The notes beneath the pieces are model-generated. The model searched no databases. It worked only from the letters and a program-made list of their open reading frames with translations, and was not told where the DNA came from. From Duganella sp. SG902 (GTDB taxonomy: Bacteria > Pseudomonadota > Gammaproteobacteria > Burkholderiales > Burkholderiaceae_D), in NCBI RefSeq assembly GCF_013376005.1, contig NZ_JABMJK010000012.1:155399-219398 (forward strand): a stretch of 64,000 nucleotides of DNA, given 5' to 3'. Position numbers and translations under genes: made by a program. Of the stretch, positions 52,924 to 61,236 are shown one piece after another (positions within the stretch are counted from its first letter, which is position 1; each line of letters opens with the position of its first letter).

Positions 52924-53225
52924 ACTCTTTGTGATTGCAGGGCATACAATAGCATTTCCCCGCTAAATATGCACTGCGGTGATTAAATTTTAAGCACTTC
53001 ATCGAACGATAGGCTTGCGCTACCACTGCGCCCGCTGTTCCAACTCAAAAGCCGGGCATCCACTGCTAAAGCGCGCCTACATGAGATGAATAATCATGTC
53101 GTTGAGGAAAGTGTCCCGCTTAGACAGGCACTACTAGAGATGTATATCGCTAAGAGGCCAACTAATTGGAATAGAAAAGAAAACGCCGTCACTTGGACGG
53201 CGTTGGATGCTGCCAGATTGTTCGT
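52924..53225. other. 302-base gap with the antitoxin promoter region and ssrA terminator
   Basis: No gene is convincing here. The gap lies between the leftward antitoxin gene and the 3' end of leftward ssrA. It is AT-richer than average and ends with the ssrA terminator. It could contain one end of an island inserted at ssrA; no repeat of the ssrA 3' end was seen. Confidence 0.4.
53182..53204 (-). terminator. Terminator of ssrA
   Basis: AACGCCGTC (53182-53190) and GACGGCGTT (53196-53204) make a perfect 9-bp stem with a five-base loop. Read on the minus strand it is followed by TTCTTTTC. Confidence 0.88.
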
Positions 53226-53585
53226 TGGTGGAGACGGCGGGAATCGAACCCGCGTCCGCAAGCACTCCACAGACAGTTCTACATACTTAGCACTATCATT
53301 TAATTTAACCTGTACAACACGGATGTGCACGTTTTGGACAGGCGATTCACCTTAGATTTAGCGCTGCTTCAAGTGACCCGTTACAGCGCGATTCCCTGTA
53401 AATGACTCCTTAGCTTTTAACGGCCCGCCCCAGGGAAGAAGCGTTTAGGAGCTAACAGCCCTTAGGCTGCCAGTGCGTACGAGTTATCGTTTGCAGTTAT
53501 TGATTTCTGGGTGTATTTACGAGGTAACCAGGCCTCGGTATGCCCTGCTCTGCTTTGCAACCCACGTCGAAACCAGGTCGTCCCC
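53226..53585 (-). ncRNA. ssrA: Transfer-messenger RNA (tmRNA)
   Basis: This is a 360-base one-piece tmRNA. The 5' end GGGGACGACCTGGTTTCGAC and the 3' end GTTCGATTCCCGCCGTCTCCACCA (split here as GTTCGATTCCC and GCCGTCTCCACCA) form the tRNA-like acceptor and T-arm. The tag frame lies at 53462-53494 and encodes ANDNSYALAA followed by TAA. It rescues stalled ribosomes and marks their products for proteolysis. The CCA is encoded (53226-53228). Confidence 0.97.
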
Positions 53586-53596
53586 ACAGACTTCCT

Positions 53597-53602
53597 ATTC
53601 TA
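53597..53602 (-). promoter_or_regulatory. -10 box of ssrA
   Basis: TAGAAT on the minus strand lies 11 bases ahead of the tmRNA 5' end. The -35 at 17 bases spacing (TGGCGG) is weak; a better TTGACG (53630-53635) is too far away. Confidence 0.45.
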
Positions 53603-53757
53603 CAGCACTTTGCCCGCCCCCGCCACGTACGTCAAACGCCGGTCATATTCGGGCGTTATGATGCTCACAGTTCTCACATGGAACGACCACTTAGCGCCCC
53701 TCGCGGGCGGCTACTACCGGCGCCGGCGGTCGGGAAATATACCGGCACCAACACCCC

Positions 53758-54588
53758 TTATGGCATTTTGATCAATAGGCCGGCAATGCCCAGCAGACTG
53801 GCTGCGAGCAGGCCCACCAGCCAGCGGAACTGCACATCGCCGCGATCCATGCGTTTGCCGCTTTCGCTGAACAAGGTGTCGATCCGGATCGTGGTTTCCC
53901 TTGTCAACGCTTCGAGACGCGCGGTGGTTTCCCGCGCCATCGCATCAATACGGGCCGTTGTCTCCCTGTGTGTTTCTGAAATTTTGGCATCCACCAGACG
54001 GAAGTTGTCGAGCGACTCCTTGTGCGATTCGACAATTCGCGCTTCAACTGCTCGGAAGTTATCGCTAGTTTCCCTGCGCCCTTCGGCTATCCGCGCCTCG
54101 ACTGCGCGCAGATTGCCGATGGTTTCCCTGCGCCCTTCGGCTATTCGCGCCTCGACCGCCCGGAAATTGTCGCTGGTTTCCTTGCGAGAATCGACAATTC
54201 TGGCTTCGACCGCCTTGAAATTGTCGCTGGTTTCCTTGCGCGAATCGACAATTCGGGCTTCGACCGCCTTGAAATTGTCGCTGGTTTCCCTGCGGGAATC
54301 GACAATTCTGGCTTCGACCGCCTTGAAATTCTCTTGCGTTTCGCGCCGGAATTCGCTGATCCGGGCTTCCACCTGCTTGAGATTGTCCTGCGCCTCGCGC
54401 CGCGTTTCGGCAATCTTGGCCTCCACCAGACGGTAGTTGTCGTTCGCCTCCTTGCGCGAGTCGGCGATCCGGGCGTTGACTTCGTCGAGCCGGGCGTTCA
54501 GGTCTTGCCAGAGCATGTCGATCGCGGTATCCATTTCTTCATCCTCCGCGGCACGATTGAGGTTGTCAAGCTGAGCCGGTGCGTTCAT
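53758..54588 (-). CDS. Repetitive coiled-coil protein with a C-terminal membrane anchor
   Basis: This is a 276-residue protein. Residues 50-211 are nine consecutive 18-residue units of the type DNFKAVEARIVDSRKETS. Residues 208-240 are three 11-residue units of the type RETTARLEALT. A single hydrophobic helix (about 255-273) follows with a very short tail, so the protein is probably tail-anchored with the long helix in the cytoplasm. The pattern is that of a long, nearly straight coiled coil. No function is known to me. Confidence 0.7.
   Translation of the reverse strand: MNAPAQLDNLNRAAEDEEMDTAIDMLWQDLNARLDEVNARIADSRKEANDNYRLVEAKIAETRREAQDNLKQVEARISEFRRETQENFKAVEARIVDSRRETSDNFKAVEARIVDSRKETSDNFKAVEARIVDSRKETSDNFRAVEARIAEGRRETIGNLRAVEARIAEGRRETSDNFRAVEARIVESHKESLDNFRLVDAKISETHRETTARIDAMARETTARLEALTRETTIRIDTLFSESGKRMDRGDVQFRWLVGLLAASLLGIAGLLIKMP
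53956..54441 (-). repeat. Nine in-frame 54-base tandem repeats
   Basis: The DNA coding residues 50-211 of the coiled-coil protein is a 54-base tandem array. The central copies are nearly identical in DNA, for example around 54170-54310, while outer copies differ more. This suggests recent growth or shrinkage of the array by slippage or recombination. Confidence 0.8.
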
Positions 54589-54757
54589 GGTCGTCCCCTT
54601 GTCATCCGTCGAGCTTAAGACGACAGCCCGGCTGTGGCATGATCCAGATCAAACGTGCGCTGTTGTTGCGCCGCAGCACACGACTCAGCAGTTTAATGAA
54701 TTCATGCCAGCCCTGCATTAGAATGAGACTGTCATCATTCCAGCTACCGACCTCGCC

Positions 54758-55402
54758 ATGCACGATGCCGCTGTCCATGCTGTGCCCCCGCCGAAGAAAC
54801 GCGGACGCCCCCAAAAGGGCGAAGGCGGCGGCCTGCGCGCCGAGTTGATCGAAAAATCCGCCGAGTTGTTCCGCACCAAGGGCTATGACAACACCACTGT
54901 GCGCGATATCGCCGCCGCCACCGGCATCCAGGCCGGCAGCTGGTTTTATCACTTCAAGACCAAGCAGGACATCCTGGCCGCCATCATGGAACAGGGCCTG
55001 CGGCACGCGCTGGCCGAGATCGAGGAGATCGCCGCCCAGCCGCTGGCCCCCAGCGCCCTGCTGCAGCGCCTGGTCGAGCAGCACCTGCAAGCGCTGCTGG
55101 CGCCCGACCGCCATTTCATCGCCGTGCTGCTGTACGAGTGGCGCTCGCTGGACGAGGCCTCGCGCGCGCGCATCGGCGCGCTGAAGGACCGCTACGAGGC
55201 CATTTGGGACAATGCGATTGCTGCCCTGCACCATTCGGGCGACTGGAGCATGCCCTCGCAGTTCGACCGCCTGCTGGTGTTCGGCGCGCTCAACTGGACA
55301 GTGCAGTGGTACAAGCCCGGCAACGGCGCCGACGTTCAGCAGCTGGCGCAACAGGCCATGCGCTTCATCCTGCGCACGCCGGCCGCAGTTGAGGCACAAT
55401 AG
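54758..55402 (+). CDS. TetR/AcrR-family transcriptional regulator
   Basis: This 214-residue regulator has a basic N-terminal arm (PPPKKRGRPQKG), then the TetR HTH 'RAELIEKSAELFRTKGYDNTTVRDIAAATGIQAGSWFYHFKTKQDILAAIM', and a helical ligand domain with 'FGALNWTVQWYKPGN', the type seen in fatty-acid and CoA-responsive members. A small ABM-type gene follows 27 bases later and may be co-transcribed. Confidence 0.88.
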   Translation: MHDAAVHAVPPPKKRGRPQKGEGGGLRAELIEKSAELFRTKGYDNTTVRDIAAATGIQAGSWFYHFKTKQDILAAIMEQGLRHALAEIEEIAAQPLAPSALLQRLVEQHLQALLAPDRHFIAVLLYEWRSLDEASRARIGALKDRYEAIWDNAIAALHHSGDWSMPSQFDRLLVFGALNWTVQWYKPGNGADVQQLAQQAMRFILRTPAAVEAQ

Positions 55403-55429
55403 AGCATCGCCCACTGTCCAGGAATGTCC

Positions 55430-55729
55430 ATGATTTACGAGATCGCCGAGCTGTACATCAAGCCCGAAGCCCACGACGCCTTCCAGGCCGCCGTCGCTGA
55501 AGCGGTGCCGATTTTCAAGGCCGCCAAGGGTTGTCTGTCGATGCGACTCGACCGCGATATCGAAACGCCGGACACGTATCACCTGGTGATCCAATGGCAG
55601 ACGCTGGAAAATCACACGGTCGATTTCCGCGGCAGCAGCGGTTTCCAGGATTGGCGTGGGCTGGTCGGCGGCTATTTCGCGCTGCCGCCGAAGGTAGAGC
55701 ATTTCCACACCGTGGTGGCCGGCTTCTGA
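55430..55729 (+). CDS. Antibiotic biosynthesis monooxygenase (ABM)-like protein
   Basis: This is a 99-residue protein of the dimeric α+β ABM fold: 'IYEIAELYIKPEAHDAFQAAVAEAVPIFKAAKGCLSMRLDRDIETPDTYHLVIQWQTLENHTVDFRGSSGFQDWRGLVGGYF'. Such proteins range from monooxygenases to stress proteins. I start it at ATG 55430, with AGGA six bases upstream; ATG 55424 is too close to it. Confidence 0.82.
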   Translation: MIYEIAELYIKPEAHDAFQAAVAEAVPIFKAAKGCLSMRLDRDIETPDTYHLVIQWQTLENHTVDFRGSSGFQDWRGLVGGYFALPPKVEHFHTVVAGF

Positions 55730-55766
55730 CCGCCGCCACGCACATGTGTCTCAGCAGGAGGCCATC

Positions 55767-56069
55767 ATGACCCGCAGCATCCATCGCAACTTCGAGCAGG
55801 TGACGGACGCCGAAAGCGCCCGCAGCGCCTTGCTGTCCAACGGTTTCCCGCTATCGAGCGTGAAGCTGACCAAGCACACCTCGCTGCCGCCCAACGTGGC
55901 GACCAGCACGGTCGGCAACCTGCTCGACGCGCTCACGCCGGGCGGGCCCGCCGCGGCGGCGGCCGCGCGCCAGCGCAGCGGCGCCATGCTGACCGTCGAT
56001 ATCTACGACGACGACGAACGCGACAAGGCCGATTCCATCATGGGCGGCTACGGCGCGCGCGAAGCCTGA
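55767..56069 (+). CDS. Small protein, possibly YflT-like
   Basis: This 100-residue protein starts at ATG 55767 after AGGAGG. The N-terminal half ('FEQVTDAESARSALLSNGFPLSSVKLTKHT') has the pattern of the 'heat-induced stress protein YflT' domain; the C-terminal half is Ala-rich then acidic ('VDIYDDDERDKADSIMGGYGAREA'). The function is unknown. Its end is 16 bases from the convergent GGDEF/EAL gene. Confidence 0.55.
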   Translation: MTRSIHRNFEQVTDAESARSALLSNGFPLSSVKLTKHTSLPPNVATSTVGNLLDALTPGGPAAAAAARQRSGAMLTVDIYDDDERDKADSIMGGYGAREA

Positions 56070-56085
56070 AGCGCGCCGCCGCAAG

Positions 56086-58386
56086 CTAGCCGGCCAGCGC
56101 GGTCTCGTCGTCATCGGCGCCATGCACCTCGCCACGGTTGAACCGACGCCGCAGCCAGCCGCCGGCGTCGGCCACGGTCAGTGGGCGCGCGTAGTAATAG
56201 CCTTGTAACGCGTGACATCCAGCGTCACGCGCGGCAATCGCTTGCTCCAGCGTTTCGATGCCCTCGGCCACCACCTGCAAGTCCAGGGCGCCCGCCAGCT
56301 GGCAGATCGCCGTCACCACCGCCACCGCGTCGGCCGCCGGCAGCGGCGCGATCAGGCCGCGATCGATCTTGAGTGTGTTCAGCGGCAGCTCGCGCAGCAT
56401 GCTCAGCGAGGAAAAGCCGGTGCCGAAATCGTCCATCGCCACCTCGATGCCCAAGGCGCGCAATTGCTGCAGCTGGTTTTGCGTGTCCTCGAGGTTTTCC
56501 ACCGCCGCGCTCTCGGTGATTTCCAAGGTCAGGCAATGCACCGGGATGCCGGTCTCGCGCAGTATGCGCTGCACCAGTTGCGGGAAGCCTTTGTTCAGCA
56601 GCTGCATCGGCGAGACGTTGACCGCCACCGGCACGCAGTCGCCCAGCTCGCGGCGCCAGGCGGCGATCTGGCGGCAGGCGCGTTCCAGGAACATGGCGCC
56701 CAGTTCGGGAATCTGGCCGGTGCGCTCGGCAATGGCGATGAATTCCACCGGGCTGACCATGCCGATGCCGGGCCGCTGCCAGCGCGCCAGCGCCTCGAAA
56801 CCCAGCAGCCTGCCGCTGACGGCGTCGATCTTGGGCTGGTAGTCGAGATACAGCTCCTGGTTGCGGATACCCTTGCGCAGCGCCTGTTCGTTTTCCAGCG
56901 CGGTGCTGGACATTTGCGCGAAGCGCCGCTCGGCCATCGACAGCGCGGTGCCGGGGATGCGCTTGGCCTGGTACATGGCGGCGTTGGCCGCGCGCAGCAG
57001 CGCTTCCGCGTCCACCGCGTGATCGGGGAAGATGGCCAGGCCCATGGAGGCGTCGATCACGTACTCGCCGCCGGCCAGTTTGACCGGCCGCGCGCAGGCC
57101 TCCTCCAGCTTGGACGCGAGCTCGCGCGGCGCGCCGCCGTCCGGGTCGACGATGGCGAATTCATCGCCGCCCAGGCGCATCATCTCGGCGCGCGTGCCCA
57201 GCACCTCGCGCAGCTGCGCGGCGAAGGCTTTCAGCAGCTGGTCGCCAGCCACCAGCCCCTGGCTCTGGTTGAACAGTTTGAAGCGGTCGATGTTCAACAC
57301 CACCAGCGTGCACGGCGGCGAGCCGTCGGTCAGGTAGCAGTATTCGTTCAGGCGCTGCATCAGCACCGCGCGGTTGGGCAGGCCGGTCAGCTTGTCGTGG
57401 GTGGCCTGGTGCAGCAGCTCGCGCGCGTTGGCGTTGCGCTCGGTATCGTCCGTGATCAGCACTTGCGTGGCGGGCGAGCCATCCCACTCCACGCGCCACG
57501 CCTCGAAACGCAACTCCAGCTGGCGCCCATCCGCCACCTGGCGCCGCCCTTCCCAACTGGCGACCTCGGTCTGGCCGCTCTGTATCTGCTGGTGATGGTG
57601 CTGCAGCAGATCGGCGCTGAAGGCGGATGGCGGCAGCTCGGCCAGCGCGACCGGGCTGTCGAGGCCAAGCGGCACGCCGTAGATGCGCCGCACGGCCGGA
57701 TTGGCGTACAGGATGCGCGCGCCATCGGTCACGACCACGCCCTGCTGCGAATGTTCGGTCAACAGCTGGAAACGGGTCGCCATCTTGCTGGCATCGCGCA
57801 GCGCGCCATCCAGCGCGGACAGCATGAACACCGAGCCGATCAAGGCCCGCAACATGGTGGCGATGATGATGTTGGGCGCCAGCGCCTGCTCGCCGTAGGC
57901 GATCAACAGCAGCTGGTTAAGGCCCAGCGCGATCAGCAATGGTCCGACCAGCCGCACGGCGGCGCCGGTGCGCCACAGCCAGTTGATCGCCAGCGCCCCC
58001 ATCGTCAGCAGCACGCTCATATTGAACAGCGGCCAGTACAGCAGCTTGTCGTCGCGATGCGGCAGCACCAGCGCGGCCAGCGCCAGCACGATGAGCAGCG
58101 CGGCGGCGCCCTGCGGCAGCTTGCGGCCGGACAGTTGCATCACACCGGAGGTCAGGAACAACAAATTGGGAATGGCGCCCAGCACCACCAGCGGCATGCC
58201 CAGCGCCTGCCACGGCGCCGGCGCGGCGGTGGCCACCAGGTAGCCGAACGGCAGCAGCGCGGTGAACATGGTCGAACAACCCATGTCGCGCGCGAAGGTC
58301 TGGGCGCGATGGCGGCGCCACACCAGCAGCAGCACCAGGCCGATCACCAGGTACATGCCGGTGCTGATCAAGTACAAGTAATTCAT
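56086..58386 (-). CDS. Membrane GGDEF/EAL cyclic-di-GMP enzyme with PAS sensor
   Basis: This is a 766-residue protein. It has about seven N-terminal membrane helices (residues 1-200), a PAS-like domain ('RFQLLTEHSQQGVVVTDGARILYANPAVRRIYG'), a GGDEF domain with intact RLGGDEFAIV, and an EAL domain with intact 'GFEALARWQ', 'AVNVSPMQL', 'ITESAAVE' and 'AMDDFGTGFSSLSML'. Both cyclase and phosphodiesterase activity are therefore possible. The start at 58386 overlaps the pncB stop as ATGA. Confidence 0.9.
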   Translation of the reverse strand: MNYLYLISTGMYLVIGLVLLLVWRRHRAQTFARDMGCSTMFTALLPFGYLVATAAPAPWQALGMPLVVLGAIPNLLFLTSGVMQLSGRKLPQGAAALLIVLALAALVLPHRDDKLLYWPLFNMSVLLTMGALAINWLWRTGAAVRLVGPLLIALGLNQLLLIAYGEQALAPNIIIATMLRALIGSVFMLSALDGALRDASKMATRFQLLTEHSQQGVVVTDGARILYANPAVRRIYGVPLGLDSPVALAELPPSAFSADLLQHHHQQIQSGQTEVASWEGRRQVADGRQLELRFEAWRVEWDGSPATQVLITDDTERNANARELLHQATHDKLTGLPNRAVLMQRLNEYCYLTDGSPPCTLVVLNIDRFKLFNQSQGLVAGDQLLKAFAAQLREVLGTRAEMMRLGGDEFAIVDPDGGAPRELASKLEEACARPVKLAGGEYVIDASMGLAIFPDHAVDAEALLRAANAAMYQAKRIPGTALSMAERRFAQMSSTALENEQALRKGIRNQELYLDYQPKIDAVSGRLLGFEALARWQRPGIGMVSPVEFIAIAERTGQIPELGAMFLERACRQIAAWRRELGDCVPVAVNVSPMQLLNKGFPQLVQRILRETGIPVHCLTLEITESAAVENLEDTQNQLQQLRALGIEVAMDDFGTGFSSLSMLRELPLNTLKIDRGLIAPLPAADAVAVVTAICQLAGALDLQVVAEGIETLEQAIAARDAGCHALQGYYYARPLTVADAGGWLRRRFNRGEVHGADDDETALAG

Positions 58387-59579
58387 GCGGCGGCCGGATG
58401 GTTGAACACCTGGCGCAGGTAGGCCAGGAAGGTCTCGTCCTTGCAGACGGTCTTGCCGGGCGAGTCGGACAGCTTGGCCACCGACTGGCCGTTGCAGCAC
58501 ACCAGCTTCATGACGATGTTGAGCGGCGCCAGGCCGACGTCATTGGTCAGATGGGTGCCGATGCCGAAGCCGGTCATGATGCGGTCGGCGAAGTGGCGGT
58601 ACAGGGCGATGGCGCTGTCCAGGTTCAGGCCGTCCGAGAACACCAGCCGCTTGGTCCCGGCGTCGATGCGCAGCGCCGCGTAGTGGGCGATGGCTTTCTC
58701 GCCCCACACCACCGGATCGCCGGAGTCGTGGCGCAGGCCGTCGAACAGCTTGGCGAAGTACAGGTCGAAGTCGTCGAGGAAGGCGTCCATGCCGACCACG
58801 TCGGTCAGCGCCACACCGAGGTCGCCGCGATACTCCTGCACCCACGCCTCCAGCGAGGCCTTCTGGAAATCGCGCAGCCGCACGCCAAAGGCCTGGAACG
58901 ACTGCATGTACTCATGCGCCATGGTGCCGATCGGGATCAGGCCGAACCGCATGGCCTGGTAGACGTTGGACGTGCCCTTGAAATACTCCGGCACCTCGCG
59001 CGCCAGGCGCTGCACCACCTCGTCATGCCAGGCGCCGGAAAAGCGGCGGCGCGTGCCGAAGTCGGAAAACTCGAACGGGAAGCGGCGCGCCGGTTCGGCG
59101 CTGAAGGCTTTCAGAGCGGCGATCTTGGCGGCCAGCCGCTGGCGTCCCTCGGCCAGCGCGGCCGCCTGGTCGAAACGACGGAAATACAGCTCGTTGACGA
59201 TGTACAGCACGTAGATTTCAAAGCCCATCACGTGCACTTGCGGCCCGCTGGCGTGGATCACCAGCGTGTCGCCGTCGCTGCGCACCTCGATAAACTTGCG
59301 CTGGAAACGGAACACTGTGAGGAAGTCGACGAAGTCGCTTTTCATGTAGCGCAGCGAGCGCAGGTAGTTCAGTTCATCGTCGCGGAAGCTCATCGAGCAC
59401 AGGTGGTCGAGCTCGCGCTCGACTTCCTCGCGCAAATCGGCCAGCGGGAACGCCGGCGTGTTACGGCAAACGAATTCGTATTCGGTGTGGGAGTTGGGAT
59501 GACCGTGCAGCAGCGCCTGCCACATGGTGAACTTGTACAGATCCGTCTCCAGCAGGCTACGGATGATGGGCTGATTCAT
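58383..59579 (-). CDS. pncB: Nicotinate phosphoribosyltransferase
   Basis: Converts nicotinate to nicotinate mononucleotide in NAD salvage. It is 398 residues: 'IIRSLLETDLYKFTMWQALLHGHPNSHTEYEFVCRN', the active-site His in 'GTMAHEYMQSFQA', and 'SDGLNLDSAI' plus 'GIGTHLTNDVGLAPLNIVMKL' for phosphate binding. The frame extends upstream to 60071 as shadow of the next gene. ATG 59579 overlaps the upstream stop as ATGA. Confidence 0.95.
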   Translation of the reverse strand: MNQPIIRSLLETDLYKFTMWQALLHGHPNSHTEYEFVCRNTPAFPLADLREEVERELDHLCSMSFRDDELNYLRSLRYMKSDFVDFLTVFRFQRKFIEVRSDGDTLVIHASGPQVHVMGFEIYVLYIVNELYFRRFDQAAALAEGRQRLAAKIAALKAFSAEPARRFPFEFSDFGTRRRFSGAWHDEVVQRLAREVPEYFKGTSNVYQAMRFGLIPIGTMAHEYMQSFQAFGVRLRDFQKASLEAWVQEYRGDLGVALTDVVGMDAFLDDFDLYFAKLFDGLRHDSGDPVVWGEKAIAHYAALRIDAGTKRLVFSDGLNLDSAIALYRHFADRIMTGFGIGTHLTNDVGLAPLNIVMKLVCCNGQSVAKLSDSPGKTVCKDETFLAYLRQVFNHPAAA

Positions 59580-60472
59580 GCACTCTCCACACTGCGGCTG
59601 GCATTGTCCAGCAATTCGGGCAACACGTCGGCCGACTGCATCAGTTGCACGCCGCGCGCGCGCATCGCCTGCAGGAAAGCCTGGTATTGCGCCTCGAAGC
59701 CGCTCACCGGGCTGATACAGTCGGTGACCAGCACCAGCTTGCTCAGCGATCCGGCGCCGTATTCCCGCGCGAAGTAATCGGCGATGTGTTCGACCGTGGC
59801 CTTCACGCAGTGGCTGCCGGCCTCGCCGGCCACGTAGATGCGGTCGGCCTCGGCCAGCGAGCGCACGAATTTGACGTTGAACTGGGTGTCGGGATCGTCG
59901 GCGTCCGGCACCTCGGCCTGCACGGCGGAATAGTGCTCGGTCCAGGGATTGGAACCCTTGGCCAGCTTGGCGACGATGCCGAGCGACGCTTCCTCCCAGT
60001 GGCTGTAGGCGGCGCGCACGTCGGCATGGACGTTGTGGCCCCAGCTGCCGATCTCGCAGTGCACCGGCCACACCATCAGCTTGTAGCGGCCGGCCGCCTC
60101 CAGACGGTCGAGGTAGTTGAGCGCCAGCGGCAGGCCGGCCGGATGGCGCGGCAGGTATTTTTCCGCACGCACGTCGGCGGCGGTGATTTCAGTGAACGGC
60201 GCGACCGGGGCGCCGTCGGCGGCGATCCAGAAGGTCGGGTGGGCGATGTCGAAACGGTGATGGGAATCGAGCGTGACGCTCATCGCCGTCAGGCCGGCGC
60301 GGCCGCGGTTGATCAGGCTGGCCAGGCGCAGCATGTCCTGGTGGGCGCCCGGCACCGGCAGGGATGGCGCCAGGGGCTGGCGGCTGACCGGATCGAGCGG
60401 ACGGTAGATTTCCGGCAGGTCGCAAAAATCGTTTTGCGGGTCTATCATCAAGAGATGCAGATTCCGTTTCAT
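59576..60472 (-). CDS. Nicotinamidase-like cysteine hydrolase
   Basis: This is a 298-residue isochorismatase-fold hydrolase. It opens with 'LLMIDPQNDF' (catalytic Asp), then 'WPVHCEIGSWGHNV' and the nucleophile region 'VAGEAGSHCVKATVEHIA'. Overlap with pncB makes nicotinamide to nicotinate the likely reaction, the step just before PncB. It is about 80 residues longer than E. coli PncA, with insertions before and after residue 140. ATG 60472 lies inside a perfect hairpin. Confidence 0.82.
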   Translation of the reverse strand: MKRNLHLLMIDPQNDFCDLPEIYRPLDPVSRQPLAPSLPVPGAHQDMLRLASLINRGRAGLTAMSVTLDSHHRFDIAHPTFWIAADGAPVAPFTEITAADVRAEKYLPRHPAGLPLALNYLDRLEAAGRYKLMVWPVHCEIGSWGHNVHADVRAAYSHWEEASLGIVAKLAKGSNPWTEHYSAVQAEVPDADDPDTQFNVKFVRSLAEADRIYVAGEAGSHCVKATVEHIADYFAREYGAGSLSKLVLVTDCISPVSGFEAQYQAFLQAMRARGVQLMQSADVLPELLDNASRSVESA

Positions 60473-60500
60473 GGGGACTCCGTTGCAAAGAGTCCCCATG
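60470..60500 (-). promoter_or_regulatory. Perfect 11-bp hairpin covering the start codon of the nicotinamidase-like gene
   Basis: On the mRNA strand CATGGGGACTC pairs with GAGTCCCCATG around the loop TTTGCAACG. The last three bases of the stem are the AUG start codon, and the GGAG ribosome site is also within or next to the stem. This would strongly hinder translation unless opened. It shares GGACTC/GAGTCC and TTTGCAA with the hairpin at 9592-9628. Confidence 0.6.
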
Positions 60501-60523
60501 ATACCGCACGGAGCGCGAATTGC

Positions 60524-61135
60524 TTAGGCGGCGATCGCCTCGATCTGCGCGCGGCTCTTGGCCAGGGCGGCGTTGACCGCCTCTTCGCCCATCGCCACGC
60601 CTTCGGCCACCACGAAGGTGACGTCGGTCATGCCCAGGAAGCCCAGCACCGAGCGCAGATAGGTGGTGGTGTGGTCGTAGGCGGCGGCCGGGCCTTCGCT
60701 GTAGGCGCCGCCGGTGGCCACGAACACGATCACTTTCTTGCCGTGCACCAGGCCTTCAGGGCCGTTGGCGCCGTACTTGAAGGTGCGGCCGGCACGGGCC
60801 ACGTGGTCGATCCAGGCCTTCAGGCCCGAGGTGACCGAGAAGTTGTACATCGGCGCGCCGATGACGATGGTGTCGGCGGCCAGCAGTTCATCGACCAGGG
60901 TGTCCGAGGTCTTGATGGTGAAGGCTTGCTCGGCGTTGCGCTGCTCGGCCGGGGTAAAGTAGGCGCCCAGCATTTGCTCGGTCAGGTGCGGCACCGGGCT
61001 GGCGGCCAGGTCGCGCGTGACCACAGTGGTCGATGGGTCGGCCGCCTTCAGCTTGGCGATGAATTCGGCGCCCAGCTGGCGGGTCAGGGAACCAGTGCTA
61101 CGCACGCTGCTGTCGATGTGAAGTACTTTTGCCAT
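60524..61135 (-). CDS. azoR: FMN-dependent NADH azoreductase
   Basis: This 203-residue flavodoxin-like quinone/azo reductase matches AzoR in length and motifs: 'VLHIDSSVRSTGSLTRQL' (FMN phosphate), 'IGAPMYNFSVTSGLKAWIDHVARAGRTFKY' and 'ATGGAY'. It reduces quinones and azo dyes with NADH. An AAAGGACAC ribosome site precedes ATG 61135. It is divergent from a LysR gene, its likely regulator. Confidence 0.94.
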   Translation of the reverse strand: MAKVLHIDSSVRSTGSLTRQLGAEFIAKLKAADPSTTVVTRDLAASPVPHLTEQMLGAYFTPAEQRNAEQAFTIKTSDTLVDELLAADTIVIGAPMYNFSVTSGLKAWIDHVARAGRTFKYGANGPEGLVHGKKVIVFVATGGAYSEGPAAAYDHTTTYLRSVLGFLGMTDVTFVVAEGVAMGEEAVNAALAKSRAQIEAIAA

Positions 61136-61220
61136 GATGCGGTGTCCTTTCGGTGAGGGAATGGCCGCATCATAAAACGATTATAATATCGAGGAAATAC
61201 AGTTTATTTCTATTTTACTT

Positions 61221-61235
61221 ATCGATAAAATCGAT
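61221..61235. promoter_or_regulatory. Inverted repeat next to the LysR start
   Basis: ATCGAT-aaa-ATCGAT ends one base before ATG 61237. Together with a TATAAT at 61182-61187 in the same 101-base divergent gap, it is a plausible operator for azoR and LysR. Confidence 0.4.
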
Positions 61236-61236
61236 C

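Noticed and set aside
53226..53250. A tRNA gene on the minus strand
   Set aside because: The T-arm and CCA belong to the tRNA-like domain of tmRNA; no anticodon arm is present.
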